From assembly GCA_905221605.1 (NCBI GenBank), contig CAJNDS010000021.1, positions 220,001 to 252,790 of the forward strand: 32,790 nucleotides of DNA, written 5' to 3'. The notes beneath the pieces are model-generated. The model did no database searches and was not told the origin of the DNA. It saw nothing but the letters and a program-made list of their open reading frames with translations. Position 1 is the first letter of the stretch; each line of letters opens with the position of its first letter. Source of the stretch: Symbiodinium natans. Taxonomy: Eukaryota > Sar > Dinophyceae > Suessiales > Symbiodiniaceae. A program made the translations under genes and the position numbers. Positions 20,105 through 30,804 of this stretch are shown here, piece after piece.

Positions 20105-20302
20105 ATGCCCATGCGAGCAACACCAGAGGGAAGCTTTCGCGATGTGCCATATGCTGACCACGTTGCAAGTCGGCAAGGTCAAGAAGATCGAGTATGGGCC
20201 GAAAGCGCGGGCCAGCAAGTTGTTTCCGGAGGCTGGGATTTTTGCCCAAAGCACTTCACAATGCAAAGGCTGCCATATCCAGATTACGCGTACAATGCGT
20301 AG
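20105..20302 (+). CDS. Possible terminal exon, hypothetical
   Basis: A 65-codon frame ending FCPKHFTMQRLPYPDYAYNA before a stop. Its composition looks protein-like, but an overlapping frame (TTLQVGKVKKIEYGPKAR) looks equally plausible, so strand is better supported than frame. It may belong with the exons at 19.1-19.7 kb. Confidence 0.25.
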   Translation: MPMRATPEGSFRDVPYADHVASRQGQEDRVWAESAGQQVVSGGWDFCPKHFTMQRLPYPDYAYNA

Positions 20303-20622
20303 AGGGGTGTGGTAGATATCGGGGCTGAGCACACTTCGAATTCGAGTCCTTGGCATGTTGCATCAGGTGTCTCCTTGGTTGTGTTTCTCCTTGATAACGG
20401 CTGACAGGTCCCAGGCTTGGATCTTCTAGCAAGTGCCTTTTGGCGGTTCATGCCGCGCAAATCCAGCCCCCACTCTTCCAACAGATGATGTGACACGCAT
20501 TACCAAGTCCTGGCTTCTTTGCTACAAAGGTCATACGACTTCATCACCTCCAATGACAGCTCAGCGCGATGCTTCGTGCCTAGGTTGCAAGATAGCACTG
20601 GTACCTGTGGGTCACCCACGGA

Positions 20623-20703
20623 GAGGCCTAGAAGGGGACCGTAAACCCTAAACCCTAAACCCTAAGGAGAGACCTCGAAGGGGACCCTAAACCCTAAACC
20701 CTC
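20623..20703. repeat. Tandem unit combining GGAGAGRCCTMGAAGGGGACC with CCCTAAA copies
   Basis: Two consecutive copies of a compound unit: GGAGAGGCCTAGAAGGGGAC plus three CCCTAAA-type words, then GGAGAGACCTCGAAGGGGAC plus two. Telomere-type repeats are here part of a larger duplicated unit. Confidence 0.75.
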
Positions 20704-21100
20704 ACACTCCATGCACAGGTCCTGAGCATCTCCCGGCTTTGTGAAAGTGTCGCTGTCGCTGCCTCGCCGCGGTATAATATTTGTGGCGTTATGATAGAAT
20801 AATACAAGCATGTTTTAGTATAATATTGCAACAGTGCAAGAAAAAACTAGACATCAGCGGACACGCATCTGCCGAGGAGGGAGTTGTCAAGACAAGGGGG
20901 GAGTTCGCCATCGGCTTACCGCATGACATTCCGCAGCATCTTGGCATGTTTGGCTTCGTCTTGTTTTGCCGTTTTGCCCCAGGAGTCTGCCAAAGGCTGG
21001 CACAAGCTGAAGACAGGAGTCTTGAAAACCTGGCAGCTGGTAATCATTTCGGGCTATTCCGGGGTACTTTCACAGGCGCATCGCTTGTCCGGAGGGCATT

Positions 21101-21203
21101 GGGGTTTACGATAGTAAGGGGCCCCAACTATAGACCCCAAAAATAGCAGGGTCCACGTATAATCAGGACCCCAATAAGGTAACCCCTAATATCGTATACC
21201 CCC
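21101..21203. mobile_element. MITE-like element, family 1 (copy D)
   Basis: The left end GGGGTTTACGATAGTAAGGGG matches the reverse complement of the right end (21183-21203) at 18 of 21 positions. GCATTGG occurs at both outer edges (21097-21103 and 21204-21210), consistent with a target-site duplication partly overlapping the left end. The interior is similar to copy A. Confidence 0.75.
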
Positions 21204-23835
21204 GCATTGGTAAGCGCGCTGCTCTATTCGGATCTTCGGAGATGGAGGAGCCCAGCGAAAGGGTTTGACACTCTCGAAGGCCTGGGGCGAAAGCTTGTGA
21301 TCAATCTTTCTTAGGTCACGGTTGCCAAGATGGATAGTACGCTGCTGCTTTTTTGGTGCTATTATTCTTGATTCGTATTTGTTTCTTTGCTGTGGTTGCT
21401 ACTCATCTTCTTAACAGTCGGGCATTCCAGTACTGCGCGTCTTGTTGCTGACATTGTTGCGATTTGCGTATCATCGTTGTTCCAATTTGCATGTGCACTG
21501 CGGGTGCTGCACTCATGGCCCCGCATTCCTGGTTACACCGTCACCATGGGCTTGTCGTGCAAGATGGACATGGCTTCGGACGGGCCTGGCAGGTTTGAGA
21601 AATCCGGCTCTTCATGTTGCCACGGCTTTCACTAGAGTAGTGAATGCATGGTGGACCTCGTGGTGCCAAGCGCACGCCGTAGTTTGGGAGGTCTTCACGG
21701 AGGCCCTCCAACAGCGAGCCGCTGAGCTGCCGCCTATTCAAGAGACGATTGCAGCCGGGTCCTCGTGGTCCTTGTGGTCCTGGGCCAAGCTGCATGTCCC
21801 ACACGATGCACTGCTGTTCAATGAGGACAGCGCCCCCCCGCTGCCTGAAGCTGGTTCAGAAGAGGCATCTACCAAGCTGGAAGCCAAGCAGTCTTGAACT
21901 CTTGGAGAGCATCCTCCAAAGCAGATCACTTATGGCCAGACGATGCTCGCATGACAGCAAGGCCAATGGATTTGTTCGACTTCTGCGACGAATCACCGAG
22001 CTTTGCGTCTGGCCCCCTGGTGTCATCTGTGTCCCAGTACTGATATTATGCTCATGTCTCATTTCTCTCTTCACCAGATCTGGCAAACTGCAGGAAACAG
22101 CCGGCACCAGCTATGACTGCGCAGCCTTCATTGAAATCAAATCTTCCGAGGGCCACCTTGGGACCAACCATTGCCAGGCGCCAGTGGATGCAATTGTCAG
22201 TGGATCCTGTTCTCCTATAGACTCCTGTTTCCTTGTACACTACAAGTTCAACTACAAAAAACATGCTACTCTTGAAATTCCTAGAGGGGTCCAGGCTGCG
22301 AGCAGCCTGGCCCCCCCCCTCGCCCCAGGACTCTCACCTCCTGGATGTCCGCACCCACCTCGCCTGGTGCAGCCGCCCGCCAAGGCCAAGACCCCCCACC
22401 ACACCCCCACCCTCAGTCTCGTAGGCCCAATCTGCTCACTTTTGTCTTTTTGTTTGGTTCCCCCGGCAATGGGGCTTATGAGAATCAGATGTTTGACTTG
22501 GGCGAGCTGATCATGTCGACCCCCATGTACAGGTCTCTGGACGCGAGGTGTGGCTAAGATGTGGTAGACTACGGGCCCTTGTTGGCCTAAACTATTAAGA
22601 ATATTCTCTGACCATTCAATGACGCTTGGTTTAGATAAACCCCAAAAAGGAAGATATTTGGAGACTAGAATCCCTAAACCACAAGGCGCCTTGCCGAAGC
22701 CTGGCGAGACATGGGCTACACTCTCAGGGACACAGGGTTCAATCCTCTGCGCAGCTACTGGGGCTACTAGGACTGTTGCCTTGCGGGTCCCGAAGCACTG
22801 CGTGGTGTTCTGAGATTCTGAGGTCTTCACCGGATCAGTAGATCGGGTCGACCTTTATCGAGATCCGGGTGCAACGGAGTGGGTCAACGACATGACCCGC
22901 GCGCACATGTTGGTGCAGCATTCTAAGTACCGTACTTGACAAAGTCGCCTTGGTCATAACAGCAACAATGAAAGGGTTACTGTCATACGGTCATGCAGCG
23001 CACGGCATCGATGCCATGATCGTGGGAACGCCCATTCTGGCCTAATGCAACAGCATTCCTGGTTCCTACAGAGCATCGGGTACCTTGCAGCAATGAGCAG
23101 GCGACTGTCGAGCGTGGCGTTTTGAGCCACTTGACAGCCACAGTCAACCATGTATGGCACTCGCCAGGACGTGCCGGGGTCCAAACAATGACCGCAGAGC
23201 CTCTGCCTCAGCAGGCATTCAGTCAACACGCATTCAACATCCTGCACCCACGCAAAGATGGTCACGATCGTGTCGATGGATTCCCAGCTGCAGATGGTGG
23301 AGATCAGGCTTACGCACGGGCTTCCGGTTCTGCGTATCTCCTCAGCTTTTTGCGCACCCGAGTCTGTTACACGAACGTGTTCCCATACCGGCGTGAACAT
23401 ATCTGGCCATTCGCAGGGAAGCAACGCCGGTATGTCATGACCCCGCTATACCCGGCACAATCCCATCATCAAAGTTTTGAGCACGGGTCCTGGTAGTTGA
23501 GCATGCAGTTCCGAAGACGCATTTGGAGAGGGTCCGTCGCACACAGAAGCCACAGTCCTGCAGGGGGCATGCGGCATGCCGATCTTACTGCAGACTTGCG
23601 ATACTTGCAGGGGCACGGACAAGCTGAAGTTTGTCAAGGGGTGGTCCTGCCTGCCGCTTTTGATGTCATGCAGGATTAGCCATGGTGCAAACTCGAATCT
23701 GCGACTGCTCAGTAGCAGATGACAGGGCTCGCCTACTTGACGACAGTGGTGCCTGGCTGATAGAGCAGGCACGGTACGCCAGTATGCCTGTCGTCTCATT
23801 TGTCACGAAGTGCTGCAGGTTAGTTTGCTTATGTA

Positions 23836-24165
23836 GGTTTTCCCGATATACATATGTATACATATATATATATATACGCATGCATATGTATATATATATA
23901 TAGATATTTGTTTATTCATTTATTTATCTATTTCTCTATTCATTTTTATGCACGTGTATATATATATACACATATGGTTATACTGTATTGGACAATGGAT
24001 GTTATATATTATGCGCACAGATTGCATGTTACATTTCATTTATTGTATAGAGTTTTTACAATATGTATGTAGATGATCTACGGCATAGTACATCATATAT
24101 ATATATATATATCTGTAAATAAATAAATAAATAAATATATATATATATATATATATAGATTCTTT
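23836..24165. repeat. AT-rich low-complexity tract (TA, AAAT and TTTA runs)
   Basis: Dominated by TATATA, AAATAAAT and TTTATTTA runs within GC-balanced DNA. The AAATAAAT/TATATA part resembles 2305-2408. Confidence 0.8.
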
Positions 24166-25345
24166 ATTTACTTTTCATGTTCCAGTATATGATAGGAGAA
24201 GATACATATGGTGGCCCAGCGTGGCGAAACTCTGCCGTTGTCGTGAGCAGGCTCCCAAGTGAACAGAAAGCAACGCGGTCTTCTACGACCGTCCCTCAGC
24301 ATTTCGGGCGCTGCCGCTTCCTGCGGCCACTTTGTGCTCTTGGTTGCTTGTGGGCCAGATCAGAGGCACCCAAAGCAACGAAAATGCACAGCCAGGAAGC
24401 AGCAGCTTTGATGCGGCAGCTCTTCTAAGTGAGCTCTTGGAGATCCTCGTGGCGCCGAACGACGGGAGCGATTCCGGAATGGCTGGCATCCCTGTCCACT
24501 CTCGGACGGCATGTCCCAAAGGTAGCTGACTGCATCCAGCCTCGATCGTTTAAAACGGCTCTGGCAGCGGTTTGACTTCTCTATATACAGTTGGCATAGG
24601 TTGGCATGTTGAGTTTTGTTACTGTTGGGGGTGTTGATGCTTGTCTTGATGCTTGTCTTGCTTTGTGTTTGGGCTCGCTCTCCTGGATGCAGTTGGGTCG
24701 AAGGCCTGCCCAGCATACCTGTTTCGGGCATGGTCATGAGATCATGCAGTGGCCATCCACGACATCTCTGCCAGGCAGCGCACATGGCTCGCCCAGGCAT
24801 TCTCGGCGTCAGTGCAGCCCGTTTGCACGACGGCGCTGCCAGATCTTTTGAGACCTTGCGCATCAACCGTACGTCTGCATCAAAGCCACAAGGCTCGTGA
24901 CGGTCACCTTGCTTGACGGGTCTTTTTTCAAACGCACTGAGTATGAGTCCTTGTCAGGCCTAAGCTTTTCTGGCGCTGCTGCTGCTTCTGTTGTGTCTGC
25001 GGTCACCGTTCAATGCTCAGCTGTGGCATACAATGATAGGGGTTCCGGCATTTTGGGACTTGTTCAAACTCTGATCTGAACCTGTTTCAAAAGCAGTCAA
25101 TGCGTTGTCACGAGACGCGTGAAGGGGCCTCGCCTTCTGAGGCATTTTCTGCTGCGCGGGGTACCACACTCCGCAGCAACTTGCGCGCGCGGCACGTGGC
25201 CATGGCGCAGACTATCGAGGCTGTCGCGAGAATTGAGTTCAGGGATGGTTCAGGGAATCTCTCATACTTACGACGACTGGAACCAACTCTGACGGAGAGG
25301 ACGAGAGTAGCGTCGCTGTCGTAGCAGCCTGAAGCATGGCTGATC

Positions 25346-26568
25346 ATGGCTGGAAGAGAGGCCAACGCATACCTGAAGGCGAAGATCGAGGCCTGTCTGG
25401 CGTTTCCATTCTCATGACCCGCACCAAGCGTGTAGACTCTAATGATTCTAATGCTCGCGAAATACTCGTGCAGCTAATGAATGTTGCAAGGGCCAGTGCG
25501 GCTAGTGCCAATACCCACCATTATCTGGTGTCAAAGGTCCCCCCACCTCTCTATCCCCAATGCGACCTGAGCCCTGATAAATACCGCAATAGCAGTCCGA
25601 TGTCGGCATGCTTCATTCCACACTCATCAGCTTATATCAGCTTAGTGCTGCAGAGCCTTTACTAGTAGCAGCCCTTCCACTGCAACTCGCAGGAGATGGT
25701 GGCCCTGCAGCCTGTCATGGTCTTCTCCAAGTCCTGGTGCCCCTTCTGTAAGAAGGCGAAGGCTGGCTGCCAAGCCAAGTAGAACCTGGAGAACCAGAAG
25801 CGAATCGCCGTGCACAGGAAGCCATGGAACAGCAGGGCATTCGCTTTGGCGTGTGTCACGTGGCATCACCATGCAAGAGTTGCCAGCAGTGGAGCATGCA
25901 ACACGTAACCATAGGTGACCTAGTCGCTCATTGGAATGAGAGAGTGCCGGACTGATTACTCAGGCTTCACTTGTGCTTTGAACATGCTTTTGTGAAGTTT
26001 TAGGTGAGCTGGATCAGCTCGGCTCAGAAGTGGAGGCCGAGGCAGCCAGCAGTTCTGTCCGAAGTTGAGTGACCGCAGTTCGACAGCTGTTGGGAGTGTT
26101 TCACCCTGCTTCGCCTTTCCGAGCAGGTTCAGGATATCTTGGCCGGCCTTACCGGGGCCCGGACAGTACCCCGCGTCTTTGTGGGCGGCAACTGCATCGG
26201 AGGCGGTATCCTGGCCCGCAACAGTGGTGACACATGGTTGCCAGGCCATGTTGCTGAGTATTGCTGCGCAGTCAGTGCGAGGGCATACCCATACCAGAGT
26301 CGCCCTTGCGCTGTCAAGACATGTACAACATGCTGAGGCAGCGGTTGGGGTAAGCGACTGTTGCCACCCCCATCATAGGCACAGACACAGAGAAGCTTGC
26401 AGCCGATGGCTCGCTGAAGAAGATGGTAGGCAGGGGCCGGGGCTCGCGGCTGAAGCTTCGGAGGCGGTAATGAGCCTACGTGGGCGGGCAGGTGAAGCTT
26501 TGGCTTCCTACAAGAACAAAGTGTCCGGGGCAACTTCGTTCGAGCTGGAGAAGAGCGACGAGGAGTGA
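25346..26568 (+). CDS. Glutaredoxin domain exons (CPFC active site)
   Basis: The domain reads AYLKAKIE...VMVFSKSWCPFCKKAK with a dithiol CPFC centre, then ELDQLGSEVEAE, then LTGARTVPRVFVGGNCIGGG, where TVP (cis-Pro) and the GG motif form the glutathione site, then DTEKLAADGSLKKMVGEAL, the closing helix. This is a complete class I glutaredoxin. The 31-nt exon 25818-25848 gives EAMEQQGIRF; the strand before ELDQL is about two residues shorter than usual, so that junction may differ slightly. If read through, the last exon ends SFELEKSDEE then a stop at 26568. Confidence 0.85.
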
Positions 26569-27767
26569 CCCCTCAGCTAGCATTAAAACGAATGCCAGGT
26601 CAAAGAAAGGCTCTGAGTCCAGACTCTGCAAGGGGATGGGCATGGACTTGAGGAGTGGCTCTCGGAGCTGGATTCAGAGAAGTTCCGAATCCTCCGTCGG
26701 CGAGGCTTCGAGTAGTCAAGATTCAGACGAAGCGCAAAAACAGATTCATTGCTGCCCTCAGGAACTGAACCTCCTGGGTCACACAAGTACGACAAGTTCC
26801 TGCCCAAGGCCGCTCCCCATGCCCCATCCTGGTTGCATGCAGGATGAAGGTTCACGAGGCAGCAAGAGAGACTGAACTGTGTTGGAGGTGGTTGCAAGAA
26901 ATCTGAGCCCCCTGTTTGGGGTCTCTTAATTCAAAAAATCACAAGAAAGGGGCACCCTTATAGTGCAATGTTGGATAGTTATGAAGCCCCAGTTGCTGTA
27001 GGTTGGGCACTTCTCATGTGGCGGCTGCGGCCTTCCACTGTACTCTGCCTCCTCGAAATTTGTGCCTCGGCTCTTGGGCTCCGGCCTTCTGGGCTAGAAG
27101 CCTTGTGACATGATCTGAAATTTCTCGGAAAGCAGGAGTAGTATGTGTAGTGTGTAGCACCTTGTTGTGGCCTAAGGCATCGACGTGTGGGTGGCCTGTG
27201 TTCGACAAGTGCCAGGATCTCATCCGACAAGTTCCGGATGCACTCATGACGCGACGTAATCGACACTTTCCGTTTGTTTCTACTCCAGTCTCTCCGGGGC
27301 AATTTGCATGTCCTCTCCTTTCGCCGAGAAATGTGAGTTAAAAGTCACCACGACACACACTTCATCTCAATGGCGAGGCTATGCCTCCGACGATGTTGGC
27401 CAGCATGTCATGGGGCAGCCTGACGGGAGCGGCGCTTTGGAGATCGTGTGCACGCGCTGCGGTTCCCACTTGGGGCACGTCTTCTACGACAGTGTTACGG
27501 AGGCCGACCTTTTTCACGTGTAAGGGGGCTACCACGGCTATGCTTCAGCCAGACTCCAGTCATCCCAGAGAGGGGATTGAGGATGTCTTGGAGTCTTGGG
27601 TGCTTTGGGGTATGTGCTTGCAACAGGCCAACCCGAATGGTGAGCGACACTGAGCCAACGGGCTCTCCCTGACCTACTCGGAGGGAGAGCCAGAGCTGAA
27701 GGACCCCCCCCCCTCAGGATGGATGCGAACAGCTTATCAGCAACTTTGCTTTTGCTTTGCCGTCTAG
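25346..27767 (+). CDS. Glutaredoxin-MsrB fusion selenoprotein, 13 exons, 279 aa with one TGA read as Sec
   Basis: Proposed exons: 25346-25390, 25693-25761, 25818-25848, 26004-26041, 26127-26205, 26379-26429, 26492-26529, 26623-26704, 26762-26808, 27002-27061, 27177-27210, 27378-27502, 27627-27767. They sum to 840 nt and every junction keeps frame; ten of twelve introns are GC-AG. Residues ~1-105 are a glutaredoxin and ~117-279 a methionine-R-sulfoxide reductase. The protein would reduce oxidised methionine with its own glutaredoxin domain as electron donor (inference from domain pairing). The start ATG at 25346 has G at +4. No MsrB start codon exists in the MsrB frame, supporting fusion. A stop at 26568 allows an alternative stand-alone glutaredoxin of 129 residues if the 26530 donor is not used. 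Confidence 0.75.
26623..27767 (+). CDS. MsrB (SelR) domain exons
   Basis: Joined exons give EEWLSELDSEKFRILRRRGTEPPG, the zinc-site CGGC (GHFSCGGCGLPLYSASSKF), TCGWPVFDKCY, the second zinc pair CTRC (EIVCTRCGSHLGHVFYD) and ANPNGERH-TGA-ANGLSLTYSE. Both CxxC zinc pairs and the GHLGHVF-type core are intact, so the domain should fold. The Cys of TCGWP is in the position of the usual resolving cysteine. The domain is full length relative to the family. The tail after LKDPPPSG has no homology I recognise. Confidence 0.85.
27651..27653 (+). other. In-frame TGA at the MsrB catalytic position (predicted selenocysteine codon)
   Basis: The codon lies between GERH and ANGLSLTY. In MsrB proteins the R-[HYF]-C/U-x-N position is the catalytic Cys, or Sec in vertebrate MsrB1. 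Reading continues for 38 more codons to TAG at 27765, with family-like sequence (ANGLSLTYSEGE) after the TGA. It would be residue 242 of the fusion. Confidence 0.7.
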
Positions 27768-28148
27768 GCCATTAGACTTGGGGTGTAGCTTTCATACAGC
27801 ACTGGCACAAGCAAGCCAGAGAAATGATCTCGCGCGTGAGGATCTGAAGGAGGAGAAGATGAGCATCCTGCGGCAGTAGTGCGCATGTACAGGTGGTAGG
27901 GACCCAGACTGCAGCAGAGCGTGTAGATAGCGGAATAGACCTGAGATGCAGGCCACTCGGGCCAGCAACAGCAGTGCGATGAGGTCGTGCAAATGAAGCT
28001 CCATTCAGCTGCAGCTGGAGCTGTGACCCCCTGTCGGTCCCCGCAACGGGCAAGGAGCAAGACTAGAGAAAGAGGCTGCAACTATTGGAGCTGACACCGC
28101 ACGGCCTCTCCTTTGCAGGAAGCTGGCTTGCTTGCCTAATTCTTGCCG

Positions 28149-28301
28149 CTCTATCCTGCACACAATTCTTTAATGGACGAAGTCCACATTTTCGGCAGAA
28201 CACAAGCAGCTGCTGTTGTCAACTGCTTGATGCCTTATACCACAGTGCCCAGTACGATGTCAAAACGCAATAATAAGTTAAATTAGTGAGATTCTAATAA
28301 T
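28149..28301. repeat. Dispersed repeat, copy 1 (at the GC/AT composition boundary)
   Basis: Matches 28432-28574 closely, including CCTGCACACA, TTCTTTAATGGA, GTCCAC, TTTTCGGCAGAAC and CAAGCAGCTG strings and CCTTATACCACAGTGCC, with a short deletion in copy 2. It lies downstream of the MsrB stop, possibly in its 3' UTR. Confidence 0.9.
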
Positions 28302-28431
28302 CCTTGAATGTGATATCTTGTCAATGATGTTTTTGTTATATTGTCTCGATCATTACGTTCAATTTTTCGTAAATCTGTTCATTCTCTTTTCTCTTGTTTT
28401 AATTATGTTAGGTTGTCTTGCCTTTCTTTTG

Positions 28432-28574
28432 CTCTCTAACCTGCACACAGTTCTTTAATGGATGACGTCCACGTTTTCGGCAGAACGCAAGCAGCTGTTG
28501 TTGTTAACTACCTTATACCACAGTGCCAAATACGATGTCAAAATATAATAATATCAATTGGGAAGATTCTAATA
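28432..28574. repeat. Dispersed repeat, copy 2 (inside AT-rich DNA)
   Basis: Second copy of 28149-28301, about 280 bp downstream, with scattered substitutions mostly towards A/T. Confidence 0.9.
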
Positions 28575-29130
28575 TAGGTTTTATTTAATTCCCAAGTAAT
28601 TTCTGAGGAAATAATTATTGAAATAAGAAAATAGAAATAGATTTAGATCAAATATATTCATGATATTGATTTTCTTATGAATTTTAATATTTCTGGATTC
28701 TTTATTCTAATTTATACAAACATGAAAATTCTTGATTTTTTTAAGTTTTCATGATTATTTTTATTTTTCTAGTTTTTTTTAAATTTGGATTCGCATATTT
28801 CTGATTTCTGAAATTTCAAAATTGGAATTTTAATGAAATTTTTTTAAATAAATATTGCAAGAAAAATCTATTCGTATATCGATATATTTATTTTTTGAAA
28901 TTGATACGAATGATTTTTACGCTTATATGCATAATTTTTTAAAAGATATTCGTATTTCGATATATTTATAGTAAAAATGATGTTTAAGAAAATGGTTTTC
29001 TGGATTTAGGATACCCTAAATTTCTTAGATTCCATTATCCATGTTCCCGGCGGGATTTGAGCCTAGGGTAGATTGATTTTCTCTCAACCAAACCCATGTT
29101 CAAGGAATGGCCGTGGGAAGGGTTCCCGAA

Positions 29131-29338
29131 TGTGATTCCCACGCGTTTTTGGGGCAGGGTCAGGCCGCAGGCGCGGGGGAGTCACATTTTAGAATTTTTC
29201 AGAGCTGAAAACCTCTAGAATGTGATTCCCACGCGCTTTTGGGGTAGGGTGAGGCCATAGGCGCGGGAGAGTCACGTTTTAGAGGTTTGTAGGGCTGAAA
29301 ATCTCTAGAATGGGATTCCCGCGCGTTTTTTGGGTAGA
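29131..29338. repeat. 90-bp tandem repeat, 2.3 copies, each able to form a hairpin
   Basis: Units at 29131-29220 and 29221-29310, then a partial third. Each starts TGTGATTCCCACGCG and about 40 bp later has CGCGGGGGAGTCAC (or CGCGGGAGAGTCAC), its near-perfect inverse, so each unit is a fold-back. Much richer in G/C than the surrounding DNA. Confidence 0.9.
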
Positions 29339-30804
29339 CCCGGCGGATATTGTGGTAGGATTTTTTAGAAACTGACCCCAAATCACTAGGGCACCCTAAG
29401 TTTCTTAGCTAGAAGGCAACCGCAAATCGACCAATATTCCCGGGTCTAGGGACTCAATTTCTTAAAAAATAATTTCTTATACAATGATTTTATTCATATT
29501 TATCACATTGATAATGAAGTATGAAAAGGAATTATTTTCGATTCGATATTCTATTAATATGAGAATGATGGATGAATATATGATGTGGGTGATAAATTAT
29601 AAATTTCGAATAATATGATGTGGCTAATAATGGAAATTTGAAAAATAAATGAATTTCAGAAGTGAAATGGGAAAGTATAGTATTATGAATGATAAAGATA
29701 GGAATAGGAATTTTATTCATGAAAATTAAATGAGATGAATTACGAATGATTTTCAATTCTATCATTACGAAAATTCAAAATCTCAATTATATGTATTTCA
29801 AATATCTATATTTTGTAATTTTATCAGATTTCATTCTTCATATCCAATTATTAATTCTCGAAATGATTGATGATGAATTCAGAATTTTTCGAATTGAAAT
29901 TATTTTTCTCATTTTTATCTTAAAATTTCTTTTTGAATATGATATTTCTCTATCGATCGCCTTATCTAATCCCATATATAGAATTTAGATTATCATTTTA
30001 AAATCAACCTTCTTGGCAGGATTGGATTCTATTGATCAATTCTTCAATTTGATGATTAGATGGAAAGGGAGAGATCAAGAAAAGATGATATTGATATCTT
30101 TATATTATTGACGATATCAATGACGCAATAAATATTATCTATGTCCCATCGTATTTATGTTTCGGGGAATCGATGATCATTATCTTCCAAATAAGGGGGA
30201 TGGAAGGAGATTTTCTGGCGATATTCTTCGTATTCTCGTAATTCGGGGTGATGGCGGATCTTTTCCCTTGAGAATATGAGGAATAAATGGGATCTTATCC
30301 GGAAGAAGATTCTGATATAATTCGTCTGATATCTCCGAGATATATTTCTTCTAGATATTTAATTCGTATTTCGTATTTTCGGGCGTAGAAATCATTTATA
30401 TCGATTATTAGATATTCTTTTTAGAAATATCAATAATAATTCGATGAATCTTCTCTTTTATAGATCATAGTCGTTCGATCGAAAGGGATCCAATGATTTC
30501 TAGAAAGAATTTATGAATTGATATCTTAAATATTCATAAATATAAGAAATTTTGAAATGGACCCATATATATATATATTTCTAAATCTATGAATCAAGAA
30601 TGGTCGATATGATATAAGACCCTGGAAGAAAAAAATGACTTTAGATTTCAAATAAAAGAGATATCATTGGTCCAAATTAATTGGTATCCTCATTCGAGAT
30701 TCGAATATAAGAAAAAAGATAGATAAATCGGTCGGTTAATTTCAAGAATTTATTTGATTCTAATGACCCCAATTGAAAATTTAATTTCAATCATATTTTT
30801 TAAA

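Larger units (their letters stand above)
20304..25345. other. Long stretch with repeats and no firmly recognised gene
   Basis: Scattered exon-like pieces occur on the + strand, for example 21640-21897 (WEVFTEALQQRAAELPPI, ending at a stop), around 22450-22556 (GSPGNGAYENQMFDLGEL) and 22840-22938 (VNDMTRAHMLVQHSKYR). None belongs to a family I can name and they cannot be linked in frame by eye. One MITE-like element and one AT-rich tract lie inside. Confidence 0.35.

Noticed and set aside
22954-23424. 156-codon frame on the minus strand
   Set aside because: Cys/Arg/Trp-rich, no family resemblance, and overlapped by plus-strand frames of similar quality; no basis for calling it a gene.
27993-28026. 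ATGA-AGCTCCA...TGGAGCT-G-TGA hairpin downstream of the MsrB stop as a SECIS element
   Set aside because: It has the ATGA and TGA flanks and a 7-bp stem, but no AA (or CC) in the expected apical position and too short a helix. Not supported as a SECIS by eye; a covariance-model search of the 3' region is needed.
29036-29110. tRNA-like string GGCGGGATTTGAGCC
   Set aside because: It resembles an inverted T-arm, but no matching acceptor stem, anticodon arm or D-arm could be drawn on either strand.
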